59,259 bases of DNA from Spirochaetales bacterium (lineage in GTDB: Bacteria > Spirochaetota > Spirochaetia > Treponematales > Treponemataceae), in the NCBI GenBank assembly GCA_003246335.1, contig QKAR01000019.1, positions 1 to 59,259 of the forward strand, written 5' to 3'. Each line of letters starts with the position of its first letter. Positions within the stretch are counted from its first letter, which is position 1. Below, piece after piece: positions 7,486-15,482 of the stretch. The position numbers and the translations under genes were made by a program. Below the pieces are notes generated by a model. It was given only the letters and a program-made list of their open reading frames with translations, had not been told where the DNA came from and did not search any database.

Positions 7486-8765
7486 CGGAATTATCCCCGC
7501 GATACACCGCGGAAAACAAAATGCTCGTCCTCAGCGAAACGGCGGAGGAAATCGTCGTCGCCGTGGCGAGGGGAACCGATCCCGACGCGACCTCTCGCGC
7601 GGCAAACGTTTGGGCAGCCCTGCGTCCCGGCGCGCGCATGCGATTCGCGACTATGTCCGAGGCTGACCTGGTTTTGCGCGCGGCCGCCGGGTCGGAGGAG
7701 AGTCGCGATCCTCTCGATGAGAGGGGCTTTGAAACGGTCGAAAATGACAAGGACGCGCCGGCCGTGGCGCTCCTTAACGCGATTCTTCTCGAGGCTGACG
7801 AATTGGGGGCGTCTGACATCCATATCGAGCGATCGGGCGCGCGAACGTCGTTGCGCATGAGAATCGCCGGTTCGCTTGAGACCATTAGGTCTTTCGACGG
7901 GCCGACCGGGAAAGGGCTTTCCGTACGGGTAAAACTGCTCGCGAACCTCAACACGCCCGAAAATAGAAAACCCCAAGACGGAAAATTTCGCCTCAGCGTC
8001 GGCCCTCACGATCTGGACATACGCGTTTCGACGCTTCCCTGCGACGACGGAGAATCGACCGTATTACGCTTTCTTAATTCCTTAACGGAAGGAATTTCCC
8101 TTGATCGACTGGGATTCCCCGAGCAAACGCTCGAGTACATGCGCCGGGCGGCTTCCCTCCCGCAAGGGCTCATCGTGGTCGCGGGCCCTACCGGCTGCGG
8201 TAAAACGACGACGCTCGCCGCGCTCGCGAAATATTGCGACCCGATCAAAAAGAAAATCGTGAGCGTCGAGGACCCAATCGAGTATCGGATTCCCGGAGTG
8301 ACTCAAGTCCAAACAAACGACGCGATCGGCCTCGATTTTTCGTCGATATTGCGCAGAATTCTGCGCCAGGACCCGGACGTCATCATCGTGGGAGAGATAC
8401 GCGACGGAGAGACCGCGAAATTGGCGATCCGCGCGGCCCTCACCGGCCACTTGGTGTTCACGACGCTGCACGTATCGAACGCGAGGGAAGCCTCGATCAG
8501 GCTCGAGAATTTGGGAGTCGCGCGGTTTCTGGTAGAGGCGACGCTTCGATGCGTCATCGCGCAGCGGCTGGTGCGGCTGGTGCAGCAGGCGACGGCGGCG
8601 GTCGAGGGATTTTCGGGTCGAGCGCCAATCGGGGAAATCATCTACATGCCGTTTCGCGCGGAAGCTCGTTTCGAGAAAACGTTCCGAGAAGCGATCCACG
8701 AGGCGCTGCGGGAGAAAATTACGACGTCAGAGGAAATCCTAAGGGTTTTCGGGGAGGAAGCATGA
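7482..8765 (+). CDS. Type II secretion ATPase (GspE-like)
   Basis: 427 residues if translation starts at the TTG at 7482, which overlaps the gspD stop and has a GGGGGGAA site upstream; ATG 7521 is the alternative. Motifs in order: Walker A GPTGCGKTTTL near residue 235, Asp box VSVEDPIEY near 260, Walker B DPDVIIVGEIRDGE near 297, His box TGHLVFTTLH near 321. This cytoplasmic hexameric ATPase drives pseudopilus assembly. Two differences from classic GspE: the N-terminal domain is short, and the four-cysteine zinc element expected after QRLVR is missing (the sequence continues LVQQATAAVEGFSGRAPIGE). Translationally coupled at both ends. Confidence 0.88.
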   Translation: MTELSPRYTAENKMLVLSETAEEIVVAVARGTDPDATSRAANVWAALRPGARMRFATMSEADLVLRAAAGSEESRDPLDERGFETVENDKDAPAVALLNAILLEADELGASDIHIERSGARTSLRMRIAGSLETIRSFDGPTGKGLSVRVKLLANLNTPENRKPQDGKFRLSVGPHDLDIRVSTLPCDDGESTVLRFLNSLTEGISLDRLGFPEQTLEYMRRAASLPQGLIVVAGPTGCGKTTTLAALAKYCDPIKKKIVSVEDPIEYRIPGVTQVQTNDAIGLDFSSILRRILRQDPDVIIVGEIRDGETAKLAIRAALTGHLVFTTLHVSNAREASIRLENLGVARFLVEATLRCVIAQRLVRLVQQATAAVEGFSGRAPIGEIIYMPFRAEARFEKTFREAIHEALREKITTSEEILRVFGEEA

Positions 8766-9619
8766 GCGCGAGATCGGACGCTTTTTTAGAAACCATCGCG
8801 GAGCTGATCGCCGGCGGCGTTTCCGTGCGCGCGACGCTCGAGACGCTCGCGGAGGGTCCTCGATCGGATTACTTCGCGCAGACGGCGCGCGATGCGCTCG
8901 CGCTTCTAAACGCCGGAATAAACGTCGCGTCCGCGCTTGACGCGGCCGGGCCGCTGGCGGGACCGGCTCGTCGCCCCTACCGGGTCCAAATGAACAGAAC
9001 AGGAGACATCGCCGGAACGTTGCGGGTTTACCTTGAGGAATCGGCTCGAATGCGGAAACTCGCCGGGGACGTAATCCGATCGGTCGCCTATCCCGCCTGC
9101 GTTTTGCTTTTCGCGTACGCGGGTCTCGTCGCCGCGCTTACGATCGGTATCCCGTGGCTACGTCGCGCGGGACTCATCCTTTCCGCGAGCGACGAGATTA
9201 AAATTCTCAAAGGGTTGGCGATAACGGCGGTCGCGTCCGTCGCGCCGCTATCGATCGGAATTCTCGCGATGTCGCTCGCCGTCAAAAACCGCGTCGCCAG
9301 GGCAAGGGCCTGGTCGATGGTCTCATCGCTCGCGAAAGCGGGGATTCCGCCGGAATGGTGCAGAGAGGAGGTTGGTTGGCTCGCGGCAGCGGCGGACAGA
9401 TACGATCGGCTCATGATCGCGGCGGCCGAGGCAACCGGCGACTACGAGGACGCCTTCGAGAGAATTTCCGGGAGACACAGCCTGCGATTGGAAAACATTC
9501 GAGAGTTGGCCGTTAAGGTCGCAGAACCCGCCGCGACGCTTTCGGCGGGAATAGCGCTGATAGGCATTTCACTCACCGTTTTCGCGCCGTTCGCGGGCTT
9601 CACGGGAGGCGTTTTATGA
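8762..9619 (+). CDS. Type II secretion inner-membrane platform protein (GspF-like)
   Basis: 285 residues, shorter than the usual 400. An N-terminal T2SSF-type helical domain (FLETIAELIAGGVSVRATLE, then NAGINVASALDAAG and the MNRTGDIAGTLRVYLEE segment) precedes a first membrane helix near residues 103-127, a second near 147-173, and a last one near 258-280. The second cytoplasmic domain is weakly conserved. GspF connects the ATPase to pseudopilin insertion. The start ATG overlaps the gspE stop as ATGA. Confidence 0.8.
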   Translation: MSARSDAFLETIAELIAGGVSVRATLETLAEGPRSDYFAQTARDALALLNAGINVASALDAAGPLAGPARRPYRVQMNRTGDIAGTLRVYLEESARMRKLAGDVIRSVAYPACVLLFAYAGLVAALTIGIPWLRRAGLILSASDEIKILKGLAITAVASVAPLSIGILAMSLAVKNRVARARAWSMVSSLAKAGIPPEWCREEVGWLAAAADRYDRLMIAAAEATGDYEDAFERISGRHSLRLENIRELAVKVAEPAATLSAGIALIGISLTVFAPFAGFTGGVL

Positions 9620-10059
9620 ACGGCGATATTTCCCGAGAGAACGGTCCTAACGCCTTTTCGTTCGTCGAGACGATGGTCGCGCTCGCGATTACGGTCGCGC
9701 TTACCGCCTCAATAGGCGTTCCCGCGATGCGTTACGTCGAACGCGCGAAGCGAGTCGCAGCCCGAGGGGAAATCGAGACGCTCAGACTATGCCTGCAAAG
9801 TTATTACCTCGATTGCGGTCAATACCCGAGCACCGAGCAAGGTCTCAACTCCTTGAGCGAAAAACCTGAACTGTATCCGGTGCCCGCGGGTTGGCAAGGC
9901 CCGTACGCCGACAGGCGCGTTCCTGCGGACCCATGGGGAAACGCGTATGCATACAAAAGGGACGAGGAAAGCGAATCGCCCTTCGTCATCGTTTCGTACG
10001 GGGCCGATGGTCGCGAGGGGGGTGAGCGTGACGACGCGGATATCCGATCGGACGAGTGA
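9616..10059 (+). CDS. Major pseudopilin (GspG-like) with Ala at the cleavage site
   Basis: 147 residues. A 13-residue leader ends NA followed by FSFVETMVALAITVALTASI, with Glu at mature position +5. The residue before the cut is Ala instead of the near-invariant Gly. The rest matches GspG: STEQGLNSLSEKP, GWQGPYADRRVPADPWGNAYAYK, where the PxDPWGNxYxY and acidic residues form the calcium site. It is expected to polymerise into the periplasmic pseudopilus after processing by the peptidase at 5045. ATGA overlap with gspF. Confidence 0.9.
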   Translation: MNGDISRENGPNAFSFVETMVALAITVALTASIGVPAMRYVERAKRVAARGEIETLRLCLQSYYLDCGQYPSTEQGLNSLSEKPELYPVPAGWQGPYADRRVPADPWGNAYAYKRDEESESPFVIVSYGADGREGGERDDADIRSDE

Positions 10060-10222
10060 GAGCGGTTTCGCGATTTTCGGCTTCGCCGCCGTTTTCGTCG
10101 CGGCATTTATCTCCGTCGCGTCGTACGCGGCATACGCCGAGGCCTATCTCGATTACGCGCAAATCGAGCGAGAGGCGTTTATCGCCGCCGTAGGCGCTAA
10201 TAACGGGGCAGCTCATGAGTAG
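10028..10222 (+). CDS. Minor pseudopilin-like small protein
   Basis: About 64 residues from a GTG at 10028 with GAGGGG seven bases upstream; GTG 10022 and ATG 10007 are alternatives. It overlaps the end of the gspG gene by about 32 bases. SESGFAIFGFAAVFVAAFIS near residue 10 resembles a prepilin cleavage site (G|F) followed by the hydrophobic helix, but mature position 5 is Gly, not Glu, as is typical of GspK-type tip pseudopilins. The globular domain is nearly absent, so this may be a reduced tip subunit. Family assignment is an inference from position and motif. Confidence 0.5.
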   Translation: MTTRISDRTSESGFAIFGFAAVFVAAFISVASYAAYAEAYLDYAQIEREAFIAAVGANNGAAHE

Positions 10223-10466
10223 TCTCGAATCGGCGCTGTGCGTCTGCCTCTGCTCCATATGCGTGCCGGCGCTCGTCCGTCAATACGCTGCGGCCGAACG
10301 CACCCATCGGGAAGCGCTCCGGGTTCTGCGCGAGATATCCAAAGCCCGCGAAACGATTAACGCGGCGGAGGCTCGATCGATTCAGCGCTTCGGCGAGGGC
10401 GAAGGAATCGTCGTGTTTACATACGAGGGCGTCGATCTGCGATGGTATATCAGGAGGAACCAATGA
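10215..10466 (+). CDS. Small secretion-operon protein of pilin-like layout
   Basis: 83 residues. A Cys-rich hydrophobic N-terminus (SALCVCLCSICVPALV) is followed by a long amphipathic helix (RTHREALRVLREISKARET) and a short beta-like tail ending DLRWYIRRNQ. This helix-then-strand order is that of a pilin, and Glu is at residue 5, but no leader peptide precedes it. I do not recognise a family. The start overlaps the previous gene by eight bases and the stop overlaps the next ATG, so it belongs to the operon. Confidence 0.5.
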   Translation: MSSLESALCVCLCSICVPALVRQYAAAERTHREALRVLREISKARETINAAEARSIQRFGEGEGIVVFTYEGVDLRWYIRRNQ

Positions 10467-11818
10467 AACTTAAATTGGCTAAAAGGAGCGACTACGAGGC
10501 TTATTTTATGCCAATAGTCGGAAATCGTCCCCAAGCCCGGCGGATACGCGCGTTTCTCGAGGCGAATCACCCATTTTACGATCGTGCGAAATTTGACGTC
10601 TTTCGGATGAAGCGCGAAATTCGCGGAAAGGATTACCTCCTCCTCACCGTTTTTCCTAAGCGTAAAAAACAATCCGTCGTGACTGCGACGGCAATCATCT
10701 CCGCAAGCTCACTCGCCCGCGACGAGAACGCCGTAAAAACAGAGGATGAAATACTAATTTTTAGCGATGCGCCCCGCTCTTCGTTTTTATCACCCGAACG
10801 AATCGTCGCAACTTCGGCCCCGACGCGCCTAACCGCCGAGGAGGAAATCCTCTCGCTCATGGAGCGCGAAAAGATACCCCTCTCGCGGGTGCGCGGGGAA
10901 AAGATGGTATCTCGGGGCGCCGCAGTAGGGGCGCTCGCCGTCACGATCTTCGCGGCGGCCCTGGCGAGTCTGTTCGGCGCCAGGGCGATGCGGATGGGGT
11001 ATGAATCCCCGGCGGTCGACGAAAGCGCGCGAGTTACTTCGGGATTGACGACGCCAGCAATTTTGGAACGGGATGAATGCGCGTTCCCCGAGTATTTCAA
11101 GAATGAGCTCAACGCTGCCATCAGCGCGGGAAGCGTCATAGAGGACTATCAGTTTTCGCGATGGAAGGCGGAAGGCACGGAATTGACGCTTTCGGGCGGC
11201 CGCCCCGATTTTTTCGTCAAGGCGCTCAATGAAGCGGAAAGTCAATCGATGGTTAATATTCCGCGCATCGAGTACCGATCCGGGAATGCCTCGTATACCG
11301 CCACCATCGCGCGCGCAGAGCGTTCCCTTCGCCCCGTCCCTACGGACCGTACCGTTACGGCGGGCCTTGAAAAGGACCTTATCGAGAGCGAGTACCGCCC
11401 AAGCAGAATTGAGGGTGAAGGCGAAAGGACCATCGAGTATGACATCGAGGGAAATCGCCTGGCAGCGACGCTCCGTTACGCCCTCGCGTGCGGCGCGAGG
11501 CACGGTTTCGTCCTTGAGCGATTAAGCGTCGGCCAACGAGAATCTCCCGACCGGGGCAAACGGACGACTCTGGTTACCATAACCCTTTACCCCGGAGACG
11601 GCGACGATTCGATCGATCGCGTGGAGGGAAGCCTCATCGATCGCGCGTTCGGTGTTGCGGCGCATGCCCAAAGGAATTCGACGCCATCACAAAACGAAAG
11701 CAAGCCGTATCCCGCGGAACTGCCGCTCATTGGGAAAATCACCGAGGATTCGCAAACCACGATACGGTTCAGAATGGACGATCATGGAAAAATATTCGCC
11801 GAGGAGAGTCAACGATGA
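10463..11818 (+). CDS. Bitopic secretion-operon protein, possible GspL/PilMN counterpart
   Basis: 451 residues from the ATG at 10463, which has AGGAGG six bases upstream. Residues 1-150 are soluble and charged, a single membrane helix spans about 153-172 (AAVGALAVTIFAAALASLFG), and residues 180-451 are predicted periplasmic. That topology is the one used by GspL or by fused PilN/PilO-type assembly proteins, which are otherwise missing from this operon. I see no clear actin-like or ferredoxin-like motif, so the counterpart role is only an inference from topology and position. ATGA overlaps on both sides. Confidence 0.55.
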   Translation: MKLKLAKRSDYEAYFMPIVGNRPQARRIRAFLEANHPFYDRAKFDVFRMKREIRGKDYLLLTVFPKRKKQSVVTATAIISASSLARDENAVKTEDEILIFSDAPRSSFLSPERIVATSAPTRLTAEEEILSLMEREKIPLSRVRGEKMVSRGAAVGALAVTIFAAALASLFGARAMRMGYESPAVDESARVTSGLTTPAILERDECAFPEYFKNELNAAISAGSVIEDYQFSRWKAEGTELTLSGGRPDFFVKALNEAESQSMVNIPRIEYRSGNASYTATIARAERSLRPVPTDRTVTAGLEKDLIESEYRPSRIEGEGERTIEYDIEGNRLAATLRYALACGARHGFVLERLSVGQRESPDRGKRTTLVTITLYPGDGDDSIDRVEGSLIDRAFGVAAHAQRNSTPSQNESKPYPAELPLIGKITEDSQTTIRFRMDDHGKIFAEESQR

Positions 11819-12309
11819 ACCGAGGTTACGCGGCAATATTGACGATTTGCGGCGCGATAGCCGCCGTACCCTACTTCGCTGCGTGCGCGTCGACGCATGC
11901 GCTGAACGGCATGCTGTACGATCAAGACGCTCGTCCCGTGCCAAACTATGAACTCGTCCTCGACGGGAAAGCGCGAACCTATACCGACGTCAATGGGCGG
12001 TTCGACTTTCCGAAAGTCAAAATCGGAACTCATATCATCTCGGGCGATGACGCGCGCTACGAGGCGATACGGGCGACTTGCGAATTTCGGCGCGTGACCG
12101 ACATCGCCCACGTTCGGGCGACGTCCATTGACGGGCTGTACCGGGCGATAGACGAATCGCTCGGCTTGGGCGATCTTCAAGCCGCGGCGTACGCGCTCGC
12201 CCGCATGCCGCCGAGCGAGAGGGCTTCGCCCGATTATGGACTGTACGCGGCGATTTACCGCTTCCGTTCCTCAGGCGACGCTGCAGAGCTAGAGGGAATA
12301 GCGCAATGA
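11815..12309 (+). CDS. Putative lipoprotein with carboxypeptidase-regulatory-like domain
   Basis: 164 residues. The N-terminal hydrophobic stretch ends FAAC followed by AS, a relaxed spirochaetal lipobox. Residues 28-75 (LNGMLYDQDARPVPNYELVL ... TDVNGRFDFPKVKIGTH) read as a carboxypeptidase regulatory-like (transthyretin-type) beta sandwich. The remainder is helical (SIDGLYRAIDESLGLGDLQA, with a TPR-like feel). Possibly a pilotin-like or envelope partner of the secretin, but that is a guess from position. It starts with an ATGA overlap. Confidence 0.6.
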   Translation: MNRGYAAILTICGAIAAVPYFAACASTHALNGMLYDQDARPVPNYELVLDGKARTYTDVNGRFDFPKVKIGTHIISGDDARYEAIRATCEFRRVTDIAHVRATSIDGLYRAIDESLGLGDLQAAAYALARMPPSERASPDYGLYAAIYRFRSSGDAAELEGIAQ

Positions 12310-12770
12310 CCGCGAAAATCCGCGCACTCCCAGCCCTTGTCGCTTTTTTAGCGCTTCTTGCCGCTCTCATCGGATGCGAAACCGCGGCGGACGACGGTCT
12401 TCCCTGCGTCATTTCCCAACCGCGAGCGCGCGTCGCAGAACGGGAAGGCTATTACTCTTTCGCCGGAATCGAATTCGATTTCGCGAATCTGTCCCAAAAA
12501 ACTGTCGCTGAATTCTCGATATCGTGCTTTATCTATCCGTTGGAAGACCACGCGTCCTTCGTGAAGGGCACGAACCATATCACCGCGAGCGTTCGGGCGA
12601 ACGTGGCGCCGGGGCGGCGGGAAACCTTCGCGGTCTCGATCGATGGGGCGCTCGCGACCATTCCGGAAGAGGGTTTTTTGATAGATTTTTTTACCGTCAC
12701 GAAGATGACGTTCGACGACGGCACTTCTGTTTCGGATTCATCCTTGCGGTATTGGACGAGGAATTTTTAA
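12306..12770 (+). CDS. Putative lipoprotein of unknown function
   Basis: 154 residues. Signal sequence with lipobox LIGC at about residue 24. The mature part looks like a beta-rich domain (YYSFAGIEFDFANLSQKTVA, then VKGTNHITASVRANVAPGRR and the SIDGALATIPEEGFLIDFF segment), similar in feel to FxLYD/DUF-type envelope domains where a soluble domain follows the lipid anchor. No family is recognised with confidence. Its start overlaps the previous stop (ATGA) and its stop overlaps the next start (TAATG), so it is translated with the C11 protease gene. Confidence 0.55.
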   Translation: MTAKIRALPALVAFLALLAALIGCETAADDGLPCVISQPRARVAEREGYYSFAGIEFDFANLSQKTVAEFSISCFIYPLEDHASFVKGTNHITASVRANVAPGRRETFAVSIDGALATIPEEGFLIDFFTVTKMTFDDGTSVSDSSLRYWTRNF

Positions 12771-14344
12771 TGGAATACGGAAGAATTTCCGCACCGCTGT
12801 GTGCCGCGGCTTTCTTGGCCATTTCTCTTTTTGGATGTTCGCTGCGCCCTTTCGACGCGACTATGAGGGGCGTTTCGCCCTATGGGGTATCGGTGACGGC
12901 GAGCGACGGCGGCAGCGTTTCCGTAAATCCCGAGAAAAGCTCGTACGAGGAAGGCGACGCCATCACGATCGAGGCTACGGCCGATGCAGGATACGTTTTC
13001 GTCGGCTGGTCCGGGGATGACGCCATAGACGGTCGGAATAAGACCGTGTCGCTCGTCGTCGGGGAAAGCCTTTCGATCCGCGCGCTGTTCGCCCGTCGCG
13101 AGTGGACCATCCTGATGTACATGGCCGCCGACAACGAGCTTGAGCCGGCGGCGATACAGGACGTCAACGAGCTTGAGCGGGCCGACTTCGGCATCGCGCC
13201 GGTCACCGTACTCGCCCTCCTCGATCGGGCGCCGGGTTACGACGCGACGAACGGGGACTGGACCGACACGAGAATGCTCGAGATCCAGGGGGACGCCGCA
13301 GACAGTCTCACGATCGTTTCGAAGGAATTAGCCTGTCCGGGACTTGGGTTGACGCCCGGAACTCCGGGAGAGCTCGACCTCTCGTCGCCAGAAGTTCTCA
13401 AAAAGGCCGTCCAATTCGCGAGTGAGAATTATGAGGCTAAGCGAGTCGCCGTCGTCGTTTGGGGACACGGCACGGGCTGGAAAGGAGTAAACCCCGAAAT
13501 CATCGCGAACGCGCCGACGGATAGCGTCCGCGGGTCCGCCGTGAAAGCCGTCGCGATCGACGAGACCTCGGTCTCCTTCATGAGGATGGGGGAAGTAGCG
13601 GCGGCGCTCGAGGACTCGGGCGTTTCGGTAATCGGATTCGACACGTGCTTCGGCGCGACGATGGAAAACGCGTGGGAATTGCGCGACGCGGCCGATTATC
13701 TCGTCGGCTGCGTTGGCGTCGATCCCGACACGGGTTGGAATTACGAAGACGCGATGGAAAGTTTTTCTCACAGCGATCTGACGAGCGAGTCCCTGTGCGC
13801 GGCGATCGTTGGGCAATTCGGGAGGCAATACCCCGCCATTGAGGGAACGGCGATTACGGCGATCGATTTGGCGAAGTTGCCCGAGGCGCGCGCTTCCTTC
13901 GAGCGATACTTCGGAGAGGTGGCGGCGTGCGTCGCCGATGACGCGCAACGGGCAGAACTGCGGTCTATCGCGCTGGGTACGGGAATCTTGTACCTCGGCG
14001 ACTCCTATCCAAGCGACGCTTTCGCCGACGCGGCTATACTCGCGCGCGCGATTCGAGACGGGTTCCCGGCGGCCGCCGTAGACGCTGCCCCGTTACTCGC
14101 AAGCATTGACGCGGCGATTATCGACGGGTGGTCGGCGAGCGAGGGACGCTCGGCGCGAAGAATCGGCGCGCATATCATCCCCTTCGCGCTGAGGGGCGTA
14201 CCCGCCGCGCGTCATGACGAGGAATACGTCAGGGGAAGCGGCGCCTCCGAGCAGGGAACCTTCGTGAGGACATCGACGGGATGGGTTCCGACGGCAGCGG
14301 TCGAGGGAAGTTTCCTCGACGTCCTCTTTTACCGCGCGTATTGA
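12770..14344 (+). CDS. Clostripain-family (C11) peptidase lipoprotein with InlB-type repeat
   Basis: 524 residues. Lipobox SLFGC puts the lipid-modified Cys at residue 23. Residues 38-107 are a divergent bacterial (InlB B-type) repeat: GGSVSVNPEKSSYEEGD, then AGYVFVGWSGD. From residue 110 comes a C11 caspase-like peptidase: EWTILMYMAADNELE, the catalytic His in VVVWGHGTGW (His 233) and the catalytic Cys in GFDTCFGATMENAWEL (Cys 293). Clostripain-type enzymes cut after Arg or Lys. It is the last gene of the secretion block, so it is either cargo, a surface-displayed protease, or a processing enzyme of the system. No terminator is seen before the convergent rfbB. Confidence 0.85.
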   Translation: MEYGRISAPLCAAAFLAISLFGCSLRPFDATMRGVSPYGVSVTASDGGSVSVNPEKSSYEEGDAITIEATADAGYVFVGWSGDDAIDGRNKTVSLVVGESLSIRALFARREWTILMYMAADNELEPAAIQDVNELERADFGIAPVTVLALLDRAPGYDATNGDWTDTRMLEIQGDAADSLTIVSKELACPGLGLTPGTPGELDLSSPEVLKKAVQFASENYEAKRVAVVVWGHGTGWKGVNPEIIANAPTDSVRGSAVKAVAIDETSVSFMRMGEVAAALEDSGVSVIGFDTCFGATMENAWELRDAADYLVGCVGVDPDTGWNYEDAMESFSHSDLTSESLCAAIVGQFGRQYPAIEGTAITAIDLAKLPEARASFERYFGEVAACVADDAQRAELRSIALGTGILYLGDSYPSDAFADAAILARAIRDGFPAAAVDAAPLLASIDAAIIDGWSASEGRSARRIGAHIIPFALRGVPAARHDEEYVRGSGASEQGTFVRTSTGWVPTAAVEGSFLDVLFYRAY

Positions 14345-14384
14345 AGGGATAGCGATCGCGCCTTGAGCGAGGTCCTGCCATCAC

Positions 14385-15482
14385 TCACCGCGAGCCATAA
14401 TTTTTCTCGACCCAATTCCTGTATTCGCCCGAGCGCACGCTTTTGACCCACTGGTCGTTACCCAAGTACCAATCCACGGTGAGTTCGAGGCCGAGCTCGA
14501 AAGTGACCGATCGAGACCAATCGAGTTCCCGCTTGAGCTTTGAGCAATCGATGGCGTACCGTCGATCGTGCCCCGGACGGTCCTTTACGTGCGTTATGGT
14601 CGCCTTAATCGTCTCGGGATCCATTTTTTTCCTCGAGGCGACGATCTCGATGAGCTTATCGAGCAAGGCGATGTTTTCCCACTCGTTTTCGCCGCCGATA
14701 TTGTATTTTTCTCCCGAACGGCCGCGGGTCACGATCGACCAAACGGCCGCGTTGTGGTCCTCGACGAAAACCCAGTCGCGGATATATTTCCCGTCCCCGT
14801 ACACCGGCAGCGGCTTTCCCTCGACCATGTTAAGGATCATGAGCGGAATGAGCTTTTCGGGAAACTGATAGGGCCCGTAGTTATTCGAGCAATTCGAGAG
14901 CGTCAACGGAAGGCCATACGTATGATGATAGGCGAACGCCAAATGATCGCTCGACGCCTTGCTCGCGCTGTAGGGCGAGCGCGGGTCGTATTGAGTGGTC
15001 TCGGTGAAATAGCCCTCTGAGCCGAGAGAGCCATAGACCTCGTCGGTGCTGACGTGATGGAATAGCACGTCGTCCCGCATGCGCGCGCCGCCCTCGCGCT
15101 GAACGGTCCACGCGACGCGGGCGACGTCCAGGAGCGTGTAGGTTCCCAGGACGTTCGTCTTCACGAATGCCTCGGGGCCAAGGATAGATCGATCAACGTG
15201 GGACTCGGCCGCGAAATGGATGACGGTGTCGATATCGTATTTTTTGAATATCGCTTCCACGGCGGGGCGGTCGGTAATGTCCGCCCGCTCAAAAAAATAT
15301 CGACTCCCGCCGAACTTCGCGTCAATGTCGGAAAGGCTCCCGGCATTGCCCGCGTACGTCAAGGCGTCGATATTAATCACGCGTCCCGCGAAATCGGGCG
15401 TTTTCGTCAATAGGACATGAATGAAATTACAGCCAATAAATCCCGCCCCGCCGGTTATGAGAACGTTCGTCAGTTTACGCAT
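14385..15482 (-). CDS. rfbB: dTDP-glucose 4,6-dehydratase
   Basis: 365 residues, extended SDR fold. N-terminal NAD site ITGGAGFIGCNF, then FAAESHVDRS, STDEVYGSLG with the active-site acid pair, and catalytic SPYSASKASSDH (YxxxK). It makes dTDP-4-keto-6-deoxyglucose, step two of dTDP-L-rhamnose synthesis. It is the last gene of the operon rfbA-rfbC-rfbD-rfbB, overlapping rfbD by eight bases. Convergent with the C11 protease gene. Confidence 0.95.
   Translation of the reverse strand: MRKLTNVLITGGAGFIGCNFIHVLLTKTPDFAGRVINIDALTYAGNAGSLSDIDAKFGGSRYFFERADITDRPAVEAIFKKYDIDTVIHFAAESHVDRSILGPEAFVKTNVLGTYTLLDVARVAWTVQREGGARMRDDVLFHHVSTDEVYGSLGSEGYFTETTQYDPRSPYSASKASSDHLAFAYHHTYGLPLTLSNCSNNYGPYQFPEKLIPLMILNMVEGKPLPVYGDGKYIRDWVFVEDHNAAVWSIVTRGRSGEKYNIGGENEWENIALLDKLIEIVASRKKMDPETIKATITHVKDRPGHDRRYAIDCSKLKRELDWSRSVTFELGLELTVDWYLGNDQWVKSVRSGEYRNWVEKNYGSR

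Noticed and set aside
14345-14384. Terminator between the C11 protease gene and rfbB
   Set aside because: I looked for a hairpin with a T run in the 40-base gap and found none convincing.
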